DNA from: CAG-791 sp963605745
GTDB lineage: Bacteria; Bacillota; Clostridia; Lachnospirales; Lachnospiraceae
Reading direction: 5' to 3'
DNA length: 64,000 bases
Assembly (NCBI GenBank): GCA_963605745.1
Contig: CAVCWT010000006.1
Coordinates: forward strand, 20,357 to 84,356
Shown here: positions 35,250 through 44,351 of the stretch, piece by piece
Numbering within the stretch: the first letter of the stretch is position 1
Layout: the number at the start of each line of letters is the position of its first letter
Translations under genes and position numbers: made by a program
The notes under the pieces: model-generated
The model's database searches: none
What the model saw: only the letters and a program-made list of their open reading frames with translations
Told to the model about the DNA's origin: nothing

Positions 35250-36575
35250 ATGCATTTTGATGTTCAAAAGATAACAGAGAGATTTGTTCGCTACGCCTGC
35301 GTTTATACGCAGTCCGAGGAGGGCGTTGCCGATACTCCCTCGACAATGTGCCAGTTCGATCTGGCAAGGCTCCTGTACAAGGAGCTGCAGGAGATGGGGG
35401 CGTCGGACGTATTTTTAGACGAGGACAAGTGCTACGTGTATGCAACCATTCCTGCTACGATCCCTGCAGCCTCGAAGGAGGCACTGGCAAAAAGAGCAGA
35501 TTCCGTGGCAAAAAAACGGGAAAACCTCGCACCGATTCTGGGACTGGTTGCCCATATGGATACGTCCAATGCTGTGGACGCCAGTGAACATCCAAAGATT
35601 CATCCCAGAGTCATCGAAAACTACGACGGAGCTCCCATTGTCCTGAACAAGGAGCTGGGGATCCTCACAGATCCTGCGGAGTACACGGAACTGAAGGACA
35701 AGGTCGGGCAGACGCTGATTGTCACCGATGGAACTACTGTTCTTGGCGGAGACGACAAAGCCGGGGTTACGCAGATTATGGAGGCGGCCGCATTTTTCCT
35801 GCAGAACAAGGATGTTGCACACGGCACAATCCGGATCATGTTCACACCGGATGAGGAGGTTGGAAACGGCACCCGGAACATGGATCTGACGCATTTTGCT
35901 GTGGACTATGCCTATACCGTAGACGGGGGCGCCGTAGGAGAGCTCGAATATGAGAATTTTAATGCGGCCTCCGCACAGCTGACCATTCAAGGCGTGTCGG
36001 CGCACCCTGGCAGTGCCAAAGGCATCATGCGCAATGCTCTCTTAGTTGCCATGGAGTTCAATGACCTTCTGCCAAAGGGAGAGACCCCGGCGGATACGGA
36101 AGGGTATGAGGGTTTCTATCATCTGGAATATCTGGAGGGCACCGCAGACACGGCACGGATGGAGTACATTATCCGGGATCATGACAGGGATCTGTTCGAA
36201 AAGAGAAAAGAGACGATGCAAAAGGCTGCTGATGCGATCAATGCGCGTTACCATGACGAGGTCGTGACCGCAAAGATTACCGACAGCTACTACAACATGG
36301 CAGAGAAGATCCGCCCCCATATGCACCTTGTGGACAATGCAAGAAAAGCGATGGAACAGGTTGGCGTGACACCGCTGGTTGCACCGATTCGAGGCGGCAC
36401 CGATGGTGCGAGAATGAGCTTTTTAGGGATTCCCTGCCCGAATCTCTTCACCGGGTCGTATCATTACCACGGACGGCACGAATACGTAGTTGCCCAGGAG
36501 ATGGTTCTGGGCGCAGAGACAATCATAAGGATTTTAAACCAATATGCAGGATACGAACTCGACAACACCAATTAA
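35250..36575 (+). CDS. pepT: Peptidase T (tripeptide aminopeptidase)
   Basis: PepT (441 residues) is a dinuclear zinc M20 exopeptidase releasing the N-terminal residue of tripeptides in the cytoplasm. Metal and catalytic residues are visible: AHMDTSNAVD (His and catalytic Asp), LGGDDKAGV (bridging Asp), TPDEEVGNGT (general base Glu-Glu), VDGGAVGELEYE and SAHPGSAKG in the dimerisation domain. The start at ATG 35250 follows AAGAAGGAGATC; the in-frame extension from 35193 overlaps the previous gene. Its last 32 bases overlap the miaB start. Confidence 0.95.
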   Translation: MHFDVQKITERFVRYACVYTQSEEGVADTPSTMCQFDLARLLYKELQEMGASDVFLDEDKCYVYATIPATIPAASKEALAKRADSVAKKRENLAPILGLVAHMDTSNAVDASEHPKIHPRVIENYDGAPIVLNKELGILTDPAEYTELKDKVGQTLIVTDGTTVLGGDDKAGVTQIMEAAAFFLQNKDVAHGTIRIMFTPDEEVGNGTRNMDLTHFAVDYAYTVDGGAVGELEYENFNAASAQLTIQGVSAHPGSAKGIMRNALLVAMEFNDLLPKGETPADTEGYEGFYHLEYLEGTADTARMEYIIRDHDRDLFEKRKETMQKAADAINARYHDEVVTAKITDSYYNMAEKIRPHMHLVDNARKAMEQVGVTPLVAPIRGGTDGARMSFLGIPCPNLFTGSYHYHGRHEYVVAQEMVLGAETIIRILNQYAGYELDNTN

Positions 36576-38094
36576 AAAAATCCCCATGCCGGTGGCCAAA
36601 AAAGTCCCGCTGCCGCCCAAGCGCTCCAAAGAGGAGAGGCAGGAGGCTTCGGCAAAGGAACTGGAGAGGCAGCAGGAATTCCTGCAGAAATCGGCACTTT
36701 ATACGGCGCAGCTGGCAGGAATACTGGGGCGCACTCCGACCTTTCATGTACATAATTTTGGTTGCCAGATGAATGCAAGAGATGCAGAGAAGCTCTCCGG
36801 AATTCTGCGCGCCTCCGGCTACGAAGAGATTCAGGAGGAGTCGGCGGACTTTGTCATCTACAACACCTGCACCGTCCGGGATAATGCGGATCAGCACTTT
36901 TTCGGACGGCTCGGAAGGGCTGCGCATCATAAAAAATTCAATCCTTTCATGAAGATTGCAGTTTGCGGCTGCATGACGCAGGAAGAGAGCGCTGTTGAAC
37001 GGATTAAGAAAAGCTATCCGTATGTGGATCTGATCTTCGGAACCCACAATCTGTTCTGTTTTCCGGAGTATCTGTGCGGAGTTTATGAGTCAAAAAACGG
37101 TGCCTATGATCCATCCGGAAAGGGGCATAAACTGACCGAGCTCTGGGATGCCACCGATGAAATCGTAGAAGAGCTCCCCGTTGAGCGCAAATACTCCTAC
37201 AAGTCCGGCATCAACATCATGTTCGGCTGCGACAATTACTGCACCTACTGCATTGTTCCTTACGTGCGCGGTCATGAGAGAAGCCGCGAGCCGCAGGATA
37301 TTCTCCGGGAGTGCGAAAAGCTCGTCTCAGACGGCGTCGTGGAAGTGATGCTGCTGGGACAGAACGTGAATTCCTACGGAAAGGACCTGGAAACGCCCTG
37401 CTCCTTTGCAGAGCTCCTTTCGGCTGTTGCCGAGGTTCCGGGGCTCAAAAGGGTTCGCTTTATGACGCCGCATCCAAAGGACATGAGCCGCGATGTTCTG
37501 GAGGTGATTCGTGATCACCCGAATATTGCACGGCATATTCATTTTCCGCTGCAGTCGGGCTCCAATGAAATTCTGCGCAAAATGAACCGCCGCTATACCA
37601 GAGAACAGTTCATGCAGCGAGCCGCCGAGATCCGCGAGGTTCTGCCGGATGCGGCCATCACTACGGACATCATTGCGGGCTTCCCCGGTGAGACGAGAGC
37701 CGACGTCGATGATACCGTTGATGTTGTGCAGAAGGTTAGCTTTGACAATGCCTATACCTTCATCTATTCCCCCAGACGAGGAACCCCGGCGGCCTCCATG
37801 GAACAGGTTCCAAAGGAAGAGGTCCAGGAAGGCTTTGACCGGATTCTTGCCGCTGTTCAGGAGAATGCGAGAAAACGGGCGGCCTCCATTCAGGGACAGA
37901 CCATGGTGGCGCTTGCCGAAGAAATGAACAGCCAGGATCCGTCCCTTGTCACCTGCAGACTCTCCAACAACATCATCGTGCACGTCAAAGGTGATGCATC
38001 CATGATCGGACACTTCTATGACGTGACGCTAGACGAGTGCAGGAACTTTTACTATTTCGGAACCGTCCTTGGCGAGAATCTGCAAGGGTATTAA
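36544..38094 (+). CDS. miaB: tRNA-2-methylthio-N6-dimethylallyladenosine synthase
   Basis: MiaB (516 residues) is a radical-SAM enzyme that methylthiolates A37 of tRNAs reading UNN codons, after MiaA has prenylated it; miaA is encoded 5 kb downstream. The N-terminal cluster cysteines are in NFGCQMN, NTCTVRDNAD and VCGCMTQ. The radical-SAM CxxxCxxC is CDNYCTYC. The C terminus has the TRAM-like domain. It is longer than usual because of an about 65-residue basic, proline-rich N-terminal extension, often seen in Clostridia. The start ATG 36544 has AAGGAT upstream (spacing about 12 nt); an in-frame ATG 36586 is an alternative. It overlaps pepT by 32 bases. Confidence 0.95.
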   Translation: MQDTNSTTPIKKIPMPVAKKVPLPPKRSKEERQEASAKELERQQEFLQKSALYTAQLAGILGRTPTFHVHNFGCQMNARDAEKLSGILRASGYEEIQEESADFVIYNTCTVRDNADQHFFGRLGRAAHHKKFNPFMKIAVCGCMTQEESAVERIKKSYPYVDLIFGTHNLFCFPEYLCGVYESKNGAYDPSGKGHKLTELWDATDEIVEELPVERKYSYKSGINIMFGCDNYCTYCIVPYVRGHERSREPQDILRECEKLVSDGVVEVMLLGQNVNSYGKDLETPCSFAELLSAVAEVPGLKRVRFMTPHPKDMSRDVLEVIRDHPNIARHIHFPLQSGSNEILRKMNRRYTREQFMQRAAEIREVLPDAAITTDIIAGFPGETRADVDDTVDVVQKVSFDNAYTFIYSPRRGTPAASMEQVPKEEVQEGFDRILAAVQENARKRAASIQGQTMVALAEEMNSQDPSLVTCRLSNNIIVHVKGDASMIGHFYDVTLDECRNFYYFGTVLGENLQGY

Positions 38095-38120
38095 TAAGAC
38101 ATATTTCATTTTTTACTCGT

Positions 38121-38272
38121 CAGCGACAGGGTGGCGGTAGAATGTCCGGCTGCGGGGCCTTTCGCAAGCCTTGGTACTTGCGAACGTTTTTGTGAGCTTA
38201 GTACCGCTAGGTCTTGCGAACGGAACTGCGAAGTGTCCACGCAGCGGACATCTCCGCCAGGACCCGTCGCTG
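38121..38272. repeat. Family 2 structured intergenic element, full copy (miaB-mutS gap)
   Basis: A 152 bp nested inverted repeat. Helices are CAGCGAC (38121-38127)/GTCGCTG (38266-38272), GGCGG/CCGCC, ATGTCCG (38142-38148)/CGGACAT (38245-38251), TTCGCAAG (38161-38168)/CTTGCGAA (38213-38220) and GGTACT (38173-38178)/AGTACC (38200-38205). GAGCTTAGTACCGCTAGGTC (38194-38213) is identical in the 41.0 kb copy, while the flanking helices differ but stay paired. It ends 28 nt before mutS. Confidence 0.85.
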
Positions 38273-38300
38273 GAGCAATATAACTGTCAAGAGGTGACGG

Positions 38301-40985
38301 ATGTCCTATCCCAAGATTGAAGATGTTTCTCCCATGATGCAGGAGTACCTCCGGACCAAGCAGGAATATCCGGAGTGTCTTTTGTTTTACCGTCTGGGAG
38401 ATTTTTATGAAATGTTTTTTGACGATGCCGAGATTGCGGCAAGAGAGCTCGAGCTGACCTTAACCGGCAAGTCCTGCGGCCTTAAAGAGCGTGCCCCCAT
38501 GTGCGGCATCCCGTTCCATGCGGTGGACATTTATCTGGCAAAGCTCGTGGAAAAAGGCTACCGCGTTGCCATCTGCGAGCAAGTGGAGGATCCAAAGCTT
38601 GCCAAGGGTCTTGTAAAGAGGGAAGTCATTCGCATTGTTACCCCGGGCACTAAGGTGAGCCCGGAAACCCTCGATGAGCATAAAAATAACTACCTTCTTG
38701 CCATTTTCTACGACGCCGCCACCTCCCTTGCGGGCATTGCAGTCAGTGATATCTCGACCGGTGATTTTCATGCCACCCAGGTGACGGGAACACAGAAGAT
38801 CCTGGATGAGATTCACAAGTTCATGCCCTCCGAAATTATCTGTAATGGGGCGTTCCTTATGAGCGGCATTTCGGTGGAGGATCTTAAAAACCGTCTGTCC
38901 ATTGCTGTCAATACATTAGATCCGCATTACTACAACGAGACCGACTGTCATGAGGTCCTTTTGCGGCATTTTCGAGTCTCGAGCCTTCTGGCTCTTGGCA
39001 TTGATGACTTAAAGGCTGCAACGCTCGCCTGCGGAGCACTTCTTCGGTATCTCTATGATACGCAGATGAATGATCTTTCCAACATCACAAGGATCGACGC
39101 GTATCTCTCCGGCAAATATATGCTGCTGGATACGGCAACAAGGCGCAACCTTGAGCTGACAGAAACCCTTCGCGAGAAAAAGGTGCATGGCTCTCTTTTA
39201 TGGGTGCTGGATAAGACGAAGACTGCCATGGGAGCAAGGCTTCTGCACCAGTTCCTCGAGCAGCCCTTAATTGACGCCGAGGCGATCGAGGATCGCTTTG
39301 ACGCCCTGCAGGAGCTCTCGGAGAACAGTGTCGACCGGGACGAGCTGCGGGAATACCTTTCCCCGATCTATGATCTCGAGCGCCTTTTAACAAAGATCAG
39401 CTACGGCAGCGCCAATCCCAGAGACCTTCTGGCCTTTCGCGAGTCTCTTGCCATGCTGCGTCCCATTCGTCAGGTTCTTAGCGGCATGCAGACCAGGGAG
39501 CTGCAAAGGCTCACCGGAGATCTCGGCGAATTCGATGCGCTGGTGGATCGTCTTAAAGCCGCTCTTGTGGATGAGCCTCCCCTTGCCATGAAGGAGGGCG
39601 GCATTATCCGGGACGGCTACAACGAGGACATTGATTCCTTCCGCAGTGCCAAAACAAACGGCCGGCAGCTCCTTGCACAGATGGAGGAGGAGGTTCGCAG
39701 CCAGACCGGCATCAAGAATCTGAAGGTCAAATACAACAATGTCTTTGGCTATTTCTTTGAGGTGACCAATTCCTTCAAGAATCTGGTTCCGGATTATTTT
39801 GAGCGCAAACAAACCCTTGTGGGAAGCGAGCGCTACACGACACCGGCACTCAAGGAGCTCGAGGCCAGGATTCTCGGTGCCGAGGACAAATTAAACGACC
39901 TGGAATATGAAGAGTTTGACAAGCTGCGAAAAGCCATTGCAGAACGAGTCGTTGAGATCCAGAAGGCCGCAAAGGCCATCGCTTATCTGGATGTCTATGC
40001 CTCCCTTTCTCTGGTTTCCGAGCGATACGGCTATGTGCGGCCGCATCTGAACGATAAGGGGATCCTTCGCATCAAGGACGGACGCCACCCTGTGGTCGAA
40101 CGGATGATGCCGGGAGACTTTGTTGCCAATGACACCTGCCTGGACGGCAAAAAAGACTGTATTGCTGTCATTACAGGTCCCAATATGGCCGGCAAATCTA
40201 CATACATGCGTCAGGTTGCATTGATCACCTTAATGTGCCAGATCGGCTGCTATGTCCCTGCGGCGTCGGCGGATCTGTGCGTGGTGGATCGTATTTTTAC
40301 CCGCGTGGGCGCTTCGGATGACCTTGGGAGCGGCCAGTCCACCTTCATGGTGGAAATGAATGAGGTAGCCAATATCCTGCGCAATGCAACATCGAAATCC
40401 CTGCTCATTCTTGATGAAATCGGCAGAGGGACCTCGACCTTTGACGGGTTATCGATTGCCTGGGCCGTGGTCGAATACATCGCAAACCGTAAAATTCTGG
40501 GGGCCAAAACACTCTTTGCCACCCATTATCATGAGCTGACTGAGCTCGAAGGCAAGATTTCGAACGTCAGCAATTACTGCGTTGCCGTCCGTGAAAAGGG
40601 CGATGATATCGTCTTCCTGCGCAAAATCATCAAGGGCGGGGCAGACCGCTCCTACGGCATTCAGGTTGCACGCCTTGCCGGCATTCCGGACATGGTCATC
40701 GAACGTGCCAAGGAAATTGCAAGGCAGCTCTCGGACAATGACATCACGGAGAAAATTCAGTCCATTGAGGTGAAGGCAGGAGAGAACAGTAAGGCAGGCA
40801 AGGTGCCGCATTACGATGATGTGGATCTCAACCAGATGACGCTGTTCGATACCGTTCAGGAAAATGATGTTCTAAAAGAGCTCGAGGAACTCAACGTCAC
40901 CAACATGACGCCGATGGAAGCCCTCAATACGCTGTACCGGCTGCAGTCAGAGCTCAAAAACCGCTGGAGTGCACCGGCGAAGTAG
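38301..40985 (+). CDS. mutS: DNA mismatch repair protein MutS
   Basis: MutS (894 residues) binds base mismatches and, with ATP, recruits MutL. The mismatch-recognition Phe-x-Glu is in GDFYEMFF. The ATPase has Walker A GPNMAGKSTYMRQ and the LLILDEIGRGTSTFDG Walker B/signature block, followed by ATHYHELTELE. The C-terminal region after residue 800 contains the dimerisation helix-turn-helix. A GAGGTGACGG site precedes ATG 38301. mutL follows after a family 2 repeat, so both repair genes are flanked by these elements. It is likely an operon that includes mutL and miaA. Confidence 0.98.
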   Translation: MSYPKIEDVSPMMQEYLRTKQEYPECLLFYRLGDFYEMFFDDAEIAARELELTLTGKSCGLKERAPMCGIPFHAVDIYLAKLVEKGYRVAICEQVEDPKLAKGLVKREVIRIVTPGTKVSPETLDEHKNNYLLAIFYDAATSLAGIAVSDISTGDFHATQVTGTQKILDEIHKFMPSEIICNGAFLMSGISVEDLKNRLSIAVNTLDPHYYNETDCHEVLLRHFRVSSLLALGIDDLKAATLACGALLRYLYDTQMNDLSNITRIDAYLSGKYMLLDTATRRNLELTETLREKKVHGSLLWVLDKTKTAMGARLLHQFLEQPLIDAEAIEDRFDALQELSENSVDRDELREYLSPIYDLERLLTKISYGSANPRDLLAFRESLAMLRPIRQVLSGMQTRELQRLTGDLGEFDALVDRLKAALVDEPPLAMKEGGIIRDGYNEDIDSFRSAKTNGRQLLAQMEEEVRSQTGIKNLKVKYNNVFGYFFEVTNSFKNLVPDYFERKQTLVGSERYTTPALKELEARILGAEDKLNDLEYEEFDKLRKAIAERVVEIQKAAKAIAYLDVYASLSLVSERYGYVRPHLNDKGILRIKDGRHPVVERMMPGDFVANDTCLDGKKDCIAVITGPNMAGKSTYMRQVALITLMCQIGCYVPAASADLCVVDRIFTRVGASDDLGSGQSTFMVEMNEVANILRNATSKSLLILDEIGRGTSTFDGLSIAWAVVEYIANRKILGAKTLFATHYHELTELEGKISNVSNYCVAVREKGDDIVFLRKIIKGGADRSYGIQVARLAGIPDMVIERAKEIARQLSDNDITEKIQSIEVKAGENSKAGKVPHYDDVDLNQMTLFDTVQENDVLKELEELNVTNMTPMEALNTLYRLQSELKNRWSAPAK

Positions 40986-41016
40986 GATGGCACAATTGCT
41001 GTTCATGATCTGCCAT

Positions 41017-41160
41017 AGCATGGTGCCGGAGAATGTCCAACCGCGGGGCCTTTCGATGGCCTCGGTACTTGCGAGTGTCCCTTACGAGCTTAGTACCGCT
41101 AGGTCCATCGAACGGAGCCGAGAGGCGTCCCCAAGGTGGACATCCCCGACGCCATGCTAA
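41017..41160. repeat. Family 2 structured intergenic element, full copy (mutS-mutL gap)
   Basis: Outer arms TAGCATGG (41017-41024)/CCATGCTA (41153-41160), then ATGTCC (41034-41039)/GGACAT (41139-41144), TTCGATGG (41053-41060)/CCATCGAA (41106-41113) and GGTACT/AGTACC. Compared with the 38.1 kb copy, the outer and TTCG helices have changed on both strands while still pairing, so the structure seems conserved over sequence. It ends 43 nt before mutL. Confidence 0.85.
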
Positions 41161-41203
41161 GGTGGATTTGCAAACAACATGTGGCCACAAGAACGGAGGA
41201 CCT

Positions 41204-43273
41204 ATGGCAGAAATTCATATACTCAGTTCCGATACCATCAACCGCATTGCTGCCGGAGAGGTGGTGGAACGTCCGGTGAATGTTGTAAAGGAGCTTTCTG
41301 AGAATTCCATCGATGCCGGTGCAACCGCCATCACCATAGAGATTAAAAATGGCGGCATCGATCTCATCCGTGTCACCGACAATGGCTGCGGCATTGAGCC
41401 GGGGCAGATTACCAAAGCCTTTCGGCGCCATGCAACCAGCAAGATTTCGGAGGCAGATGACCTTGGCTGTCTGACAAGCCTTGGATTTCGCGGAGAGGCC
41501 CTGTCTTCCATTGCTGCAGTTTCCAAGGTTGAGATGATCACAAAGGCCAGAGAGGAGCTTGTTGGCATTCGGGCGATCAACGATGTGCTAAAGCCCTCTG
41601 ATCCATCCTCGGATCAACCATCTGCTATGGCTTCCGAGGAGACGGCACTGGAAATTACCGAGGTCGGTGCCCCCGATGGCACGAGTGTCATTGTGCGTGA
41701 TCTGTTCTACAACGTTCCGGTACGTCGCAAGTTTTTAAAGACGCCTCAGACGGAGGCAGGCGCCGTCACCGATCTGGTAGAGCACCTTGCCCTGTCTCAC
41801 CCGGAGATTTCCTTTCATTACCGGATAAACGGTCAGGAAAAGCTTCATACCACAGGAAATGGCAATATCAAGGAGCTGATTTACCGCATTTACGGGCGGG
41901 AGATGTCGAACTCAGTCATTCCGATCGCCAGGACATCGGAGGACGGAGAACTGGCCATCAACGGATTTTTAGGGCGGCCGGAGTTTTCACGCTCCAGCAG
42001 GAACTGCGAAATCTTCTTTGTCAACGGCAGAATTCTCAAAAGTGATGTTCTCTCCAAAGGTCTTGAGGAGGGGTACCGTACGGACCTCATGCAGCATCGG
42101 TTTCCGTTTGCCATTGTGTATCTGAAGCTTGCCGCAGAAAATACGGACGTCAACGTCCATCCTTCCAAAATGGAGGTTCGCTTCTCCGATTCCAAACGGA
42201 TTTATGACTTTGTCAATGAATCGGTGTATCAGACTCTTCATAAAATCGAGCTGATCCCGAGGGCCACACTCGATACACAGTCAGAAGAGAACAAGCGCCG
42301 CAAGGAAGAAGAGACCGAACGTGCAGCAGCCCAAAAGAGTCAGGCGCATGTAGAGCCCTTTGAGAGAACGGTTTCTCAAAGCCTGGAAACAATAACGGAA
42401 AAGGCATCGCAGAATCACAAGGACCCAAGCGCCGTGCATGCCCCCGTCACTCGCTATGAGACCGAAGACTTTGTCTTTGTGGACAAAACGACCGGATTCG
42501 AGCAGCAGAGCTTCTTTAAGGACGTGGACCTGCCGGATCCGAAAAAGGCTGCCGAGCAGCAAAAAGAGAAGGAACGCTCCATCCTTGCAGGCGACCTGGA
42601 GGCCATGTTCCGTAAAAGCGTGCAGGATGATTATGCAGAGGATCTCTACGGCAACCGAACGTATCACATTCTCAGCAGTTCCAATATTCCGGAATACAAA
42701 ATTGTCGGTCAGATTTTTGACACCTATTGGATTCTGTCCTTTAAAGACAAGATGCTCATGATCGATCAGCATGCCGCACACGAGAAGGTGAATTTTGAGC
42801 GGCTGATGTGGCGCCTTGCCAAAGAGCAGCAGGAGCCCGCGCCCTCGCAGATGCTGGCACCGCCGATCATTCTGAATCTGACCGGAAAGGAAGAAGCGGC
42901 CCTGGAACAATATCAGGAATATTTTACCCGCATGGGCTATGAGATCGAGTCCTTTGGTGAGAACTCCTATGCCCTTCGCGCCGTTCCGATGGAGCTGTAT
43001 GCCAATGAGCCGGATGCACTCTTAAAGGAGATTCTGGATGAAATTCTGGACTCTAAAATGAGCGGAACCCCTGCTGCCATTTTGTACAAGATTGCCTCCA
43101 TGTCCTGCAAGGCGGCGATTAAAGGCAATATGCATCAGACACTGGAGGAGGCAAAGGAGCTGATTGATGAACTCCTCTCGTTAGACAATCCGTACCATTG
43201 TCCTCACGGGCGCCCGACCATGATTGTGTTGACGAAACAGGAGATTGAGCGCAAATTCAAGAGAATTGTATGA
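41204..43273 (+). CDS. mutL: DNA mismatch repair protein MutL
   Basis: MutL (689 residues) is the ATP-dependent partner of MutS. GHKL ATPase motifs are visible: ENSIDAGA, VTDNGCGI and GFRGEALSSI. The C-terminal domain contains DQHAAHEKVNFE, matching the DQHA(x)2E(x)4E endonuclease motif found in MutL proteins of organisms without MutH, so it probably nicks DNA. The linker (residues about 350-500) is charged and variable. The start ATG 41204 follows CGGAGGA; in-frame extensions run into the family 2 repeat. The stop overlaps miaA. Confidence 0.98.
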   Translation: MAEIHILSSDTINRIAAGEVVERPVNVVKELSENSIDAGATAITIEIKNGGIDLIRVTDNGCGIEPGQITKAFRRHATSKISEADDLGCLTSLGFRGEALSSIAAVSKVEMITKAREELVGIRAINDVLKPSDPSSDQPSAMASEETALEITEVGAPDGTSVIVRDLFYNVPVRRKFLKTPQTEAGAVTDLVEHLALSHPEISFHYRINGQEKLHTTGNGNIKELIYRIYGREMSNSVIPIARTSEDGELAINGFLGRPEFSRSSRNCEIFFVNGRILKSDVLSKGLEEGYRTDLMQHRFPFAIVYLKLAAENTDVNVHPSKMEVRFSDSKRIYDFVNESVYQTLHKIELIPRATLDTQSEENKRRKEEETERAAAQKSQAHVEPFERTVSQSLETITEKASQNHKDPSAVHAPVTRYETEDFVFVDKTTGFEQQSFFKDVDLPDPKKAAEQQKEKERSILAGDLEAMFRKSVQDDYAEDLYGNRTYHILSSSNIPEYKIVGQIFDTYWILSFKDKMLMIDQHAAHEKVNFERLMWRLAKEQQEPAPSQMLAPPIILNLTGKEEAALEQYQEYFTRMGYEIESFGENSYALRAVPMELYANEPDALLKEILDEILDSKMSGTPAAILYKIASMSCKAAIKGNMHQTLEEAKELIDELLSLDNPYHCPHGRPTMIVLTKQEIERKFKRIV

Positions 43274-44196
43274 TGAATAAACTGATTATCATCGCAGGCC
43301 CTACCGCAAGCGGCAAGAGCGCGGCTGCCGTCAGCCTTGCCAAGCGAATAAACGGCAGCATTCTTTCCGCGGATTCCATGCAGGTTTACCGCGGCATGGA
43401 CATTGGTTCAGCGAAGGTGACGCCGGAGGAAATGCAGGGAATCCCGCACGAGCTCATTGATATTCTGGATCCGACACAGGAGTGGAATGTTGTGCGTTTT
43501 CAAAAGGAAGCCAAGGCAGCCATCCAGAGGATCCATGAGAGCGGCCGCATTCCGATTGTGGCCGGGGGAACGGGTTTTTACATTCAGGCGCTTTTGTATG
43601 ACATTGATTTTACAGCGACCAATGAGGATACCGGCTTTCGAAAAGAGATGGAAGAGCTGGCAAGGACAAAAGGAAATGAAGCTCTGTATGAACGGCTTCT
43701 AAAGGCCGATCCCGCAGCTGCTGCCGCCATTCACCCCAACAACGTTAAAAGGGTCATCCGCGCGCTGGAATTTACAAGAGAAACCGGCGGCTCCATTGCG
43801 GCCCATAACGAAGAGCAAAAAAAACGACCGCCTGCCTATGATGCAGCCTATTATATTCTCTCAAGAGACCGCGCACATCTGTATGAACGGATCGACAAAC
43901 GTGTGGATCAGATGATGGAACAGGGGCTTTTAGAGGAGACCATCCGGCTAAAGGAACAAGGGCTGGACCTTTCGTATGTTTCGATGCAGGGCCTTGGGTA
44001 CAAACAGCTCCTCGAATATCTGGACGGAAAATGGTCTCTGGAAGAGGCCGTCCATCAGATCAAGCTCCAGACAAGGCACTTTGCCAAGCGCCAGATCACC
44101 TGGTTCAAGAGGGAAAAGGACGCCGTCTGGATCGATGCTGACGCCTATGAAACTGCCGACACTTTGGCGCAGGAGCTGGAGCGAAGGTGCCGATAA
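43270..44196 (+). CDS. miaA: tRNA dimethylallyltransferase
   Basis: MiaA (308 residues) prenylates A37 of tRNAs that read codons starting with U, the substrate of MiaB. The P-loop GPTASGKSAAAV, DSMQVYRGMDIGSAK and the GTGFYIQALLYDIDF prenyl-transfer segment are diagnostic. It begins with overlapping ATG codons (43270 or 43273) over the mutL stop, so it is translationally coupled to mutL. Both tRNA-A37 enzymes thus bracket mutS/mutL. Confidence 0.96.
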   Translation: MMNKLIIIAGPTASGKSAAAVSLAKRINGSILSADSMQVYRGMDIGSAKVTPEEMQGIPHELIDILDPTQEWNVVRFQKEAKAAIQRIHESGRIPIVAGGTGFYIQALLYDIDFTATNEDTGFRKEMEELARTKGNEALYERLLKADPAAAAAIHPNNVKRVIRALEFTRETGGSIAAHNEEQKKRPPAYDAAYYILSRDRAHLYERIDKRVDQMMEQGLLEETIRLKEQGLDLSYVSMQGLGYKQLLEYLDGKWSLEEAVHQIKLQTRHFAKRQITWFKREKDAVWIDADAYETADTLAQELERRCR

Positions 44197-44220
44197 AATA
44201 AGTGCGGTTCACCTGCCTGC

Positions 44221-44300
44221 CAGAGACAGGGCGGCGGCAAAATGTCCGGCAGTCTGCTGATGCAAGTCAGAAGGACGTCCCCGCAGTGGGTATCTTTGCC
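44221..44300. repeat. Family 2 structured intergenic element, short copy (miaA-ynbB gap)
   Basis: GGCAAA (44236-44241) pairs with TTTGCC (44295-44300), ATGTCC with GGGTAT through G-T pairs, and CTGA/TCAG forms the tip. The AATGTCCGGC core and the following ACGTCCCCGCAG resemble the longer copies at 38.1 and 41.0 kb, but the central arm has been lost. Confidence 0.6.
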
Positions 44301-44351
44301 TGGACTCGCATGCGGCATCGCTGCTGCCACGTAAAAAGAGGTTAATTATTT

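Noticed and set aside
38190..38215. GTACCGC-containing core of family 2 recalled a T-box antiterminator near gltX, mutS and mutL.
   Set aside because: The conserved T-box bulge sequence is not present, there is no specifier-loop arrangement, and the core lies in the middle of a long symmetrical hairpin without a terminator.
41033..41203. N-terminal extension of MutL through the family 2 repeat.
   Set aside because: ATG 41204 has an excellent CGGAGGA site and matches the family start; the extension is repeat-derived.
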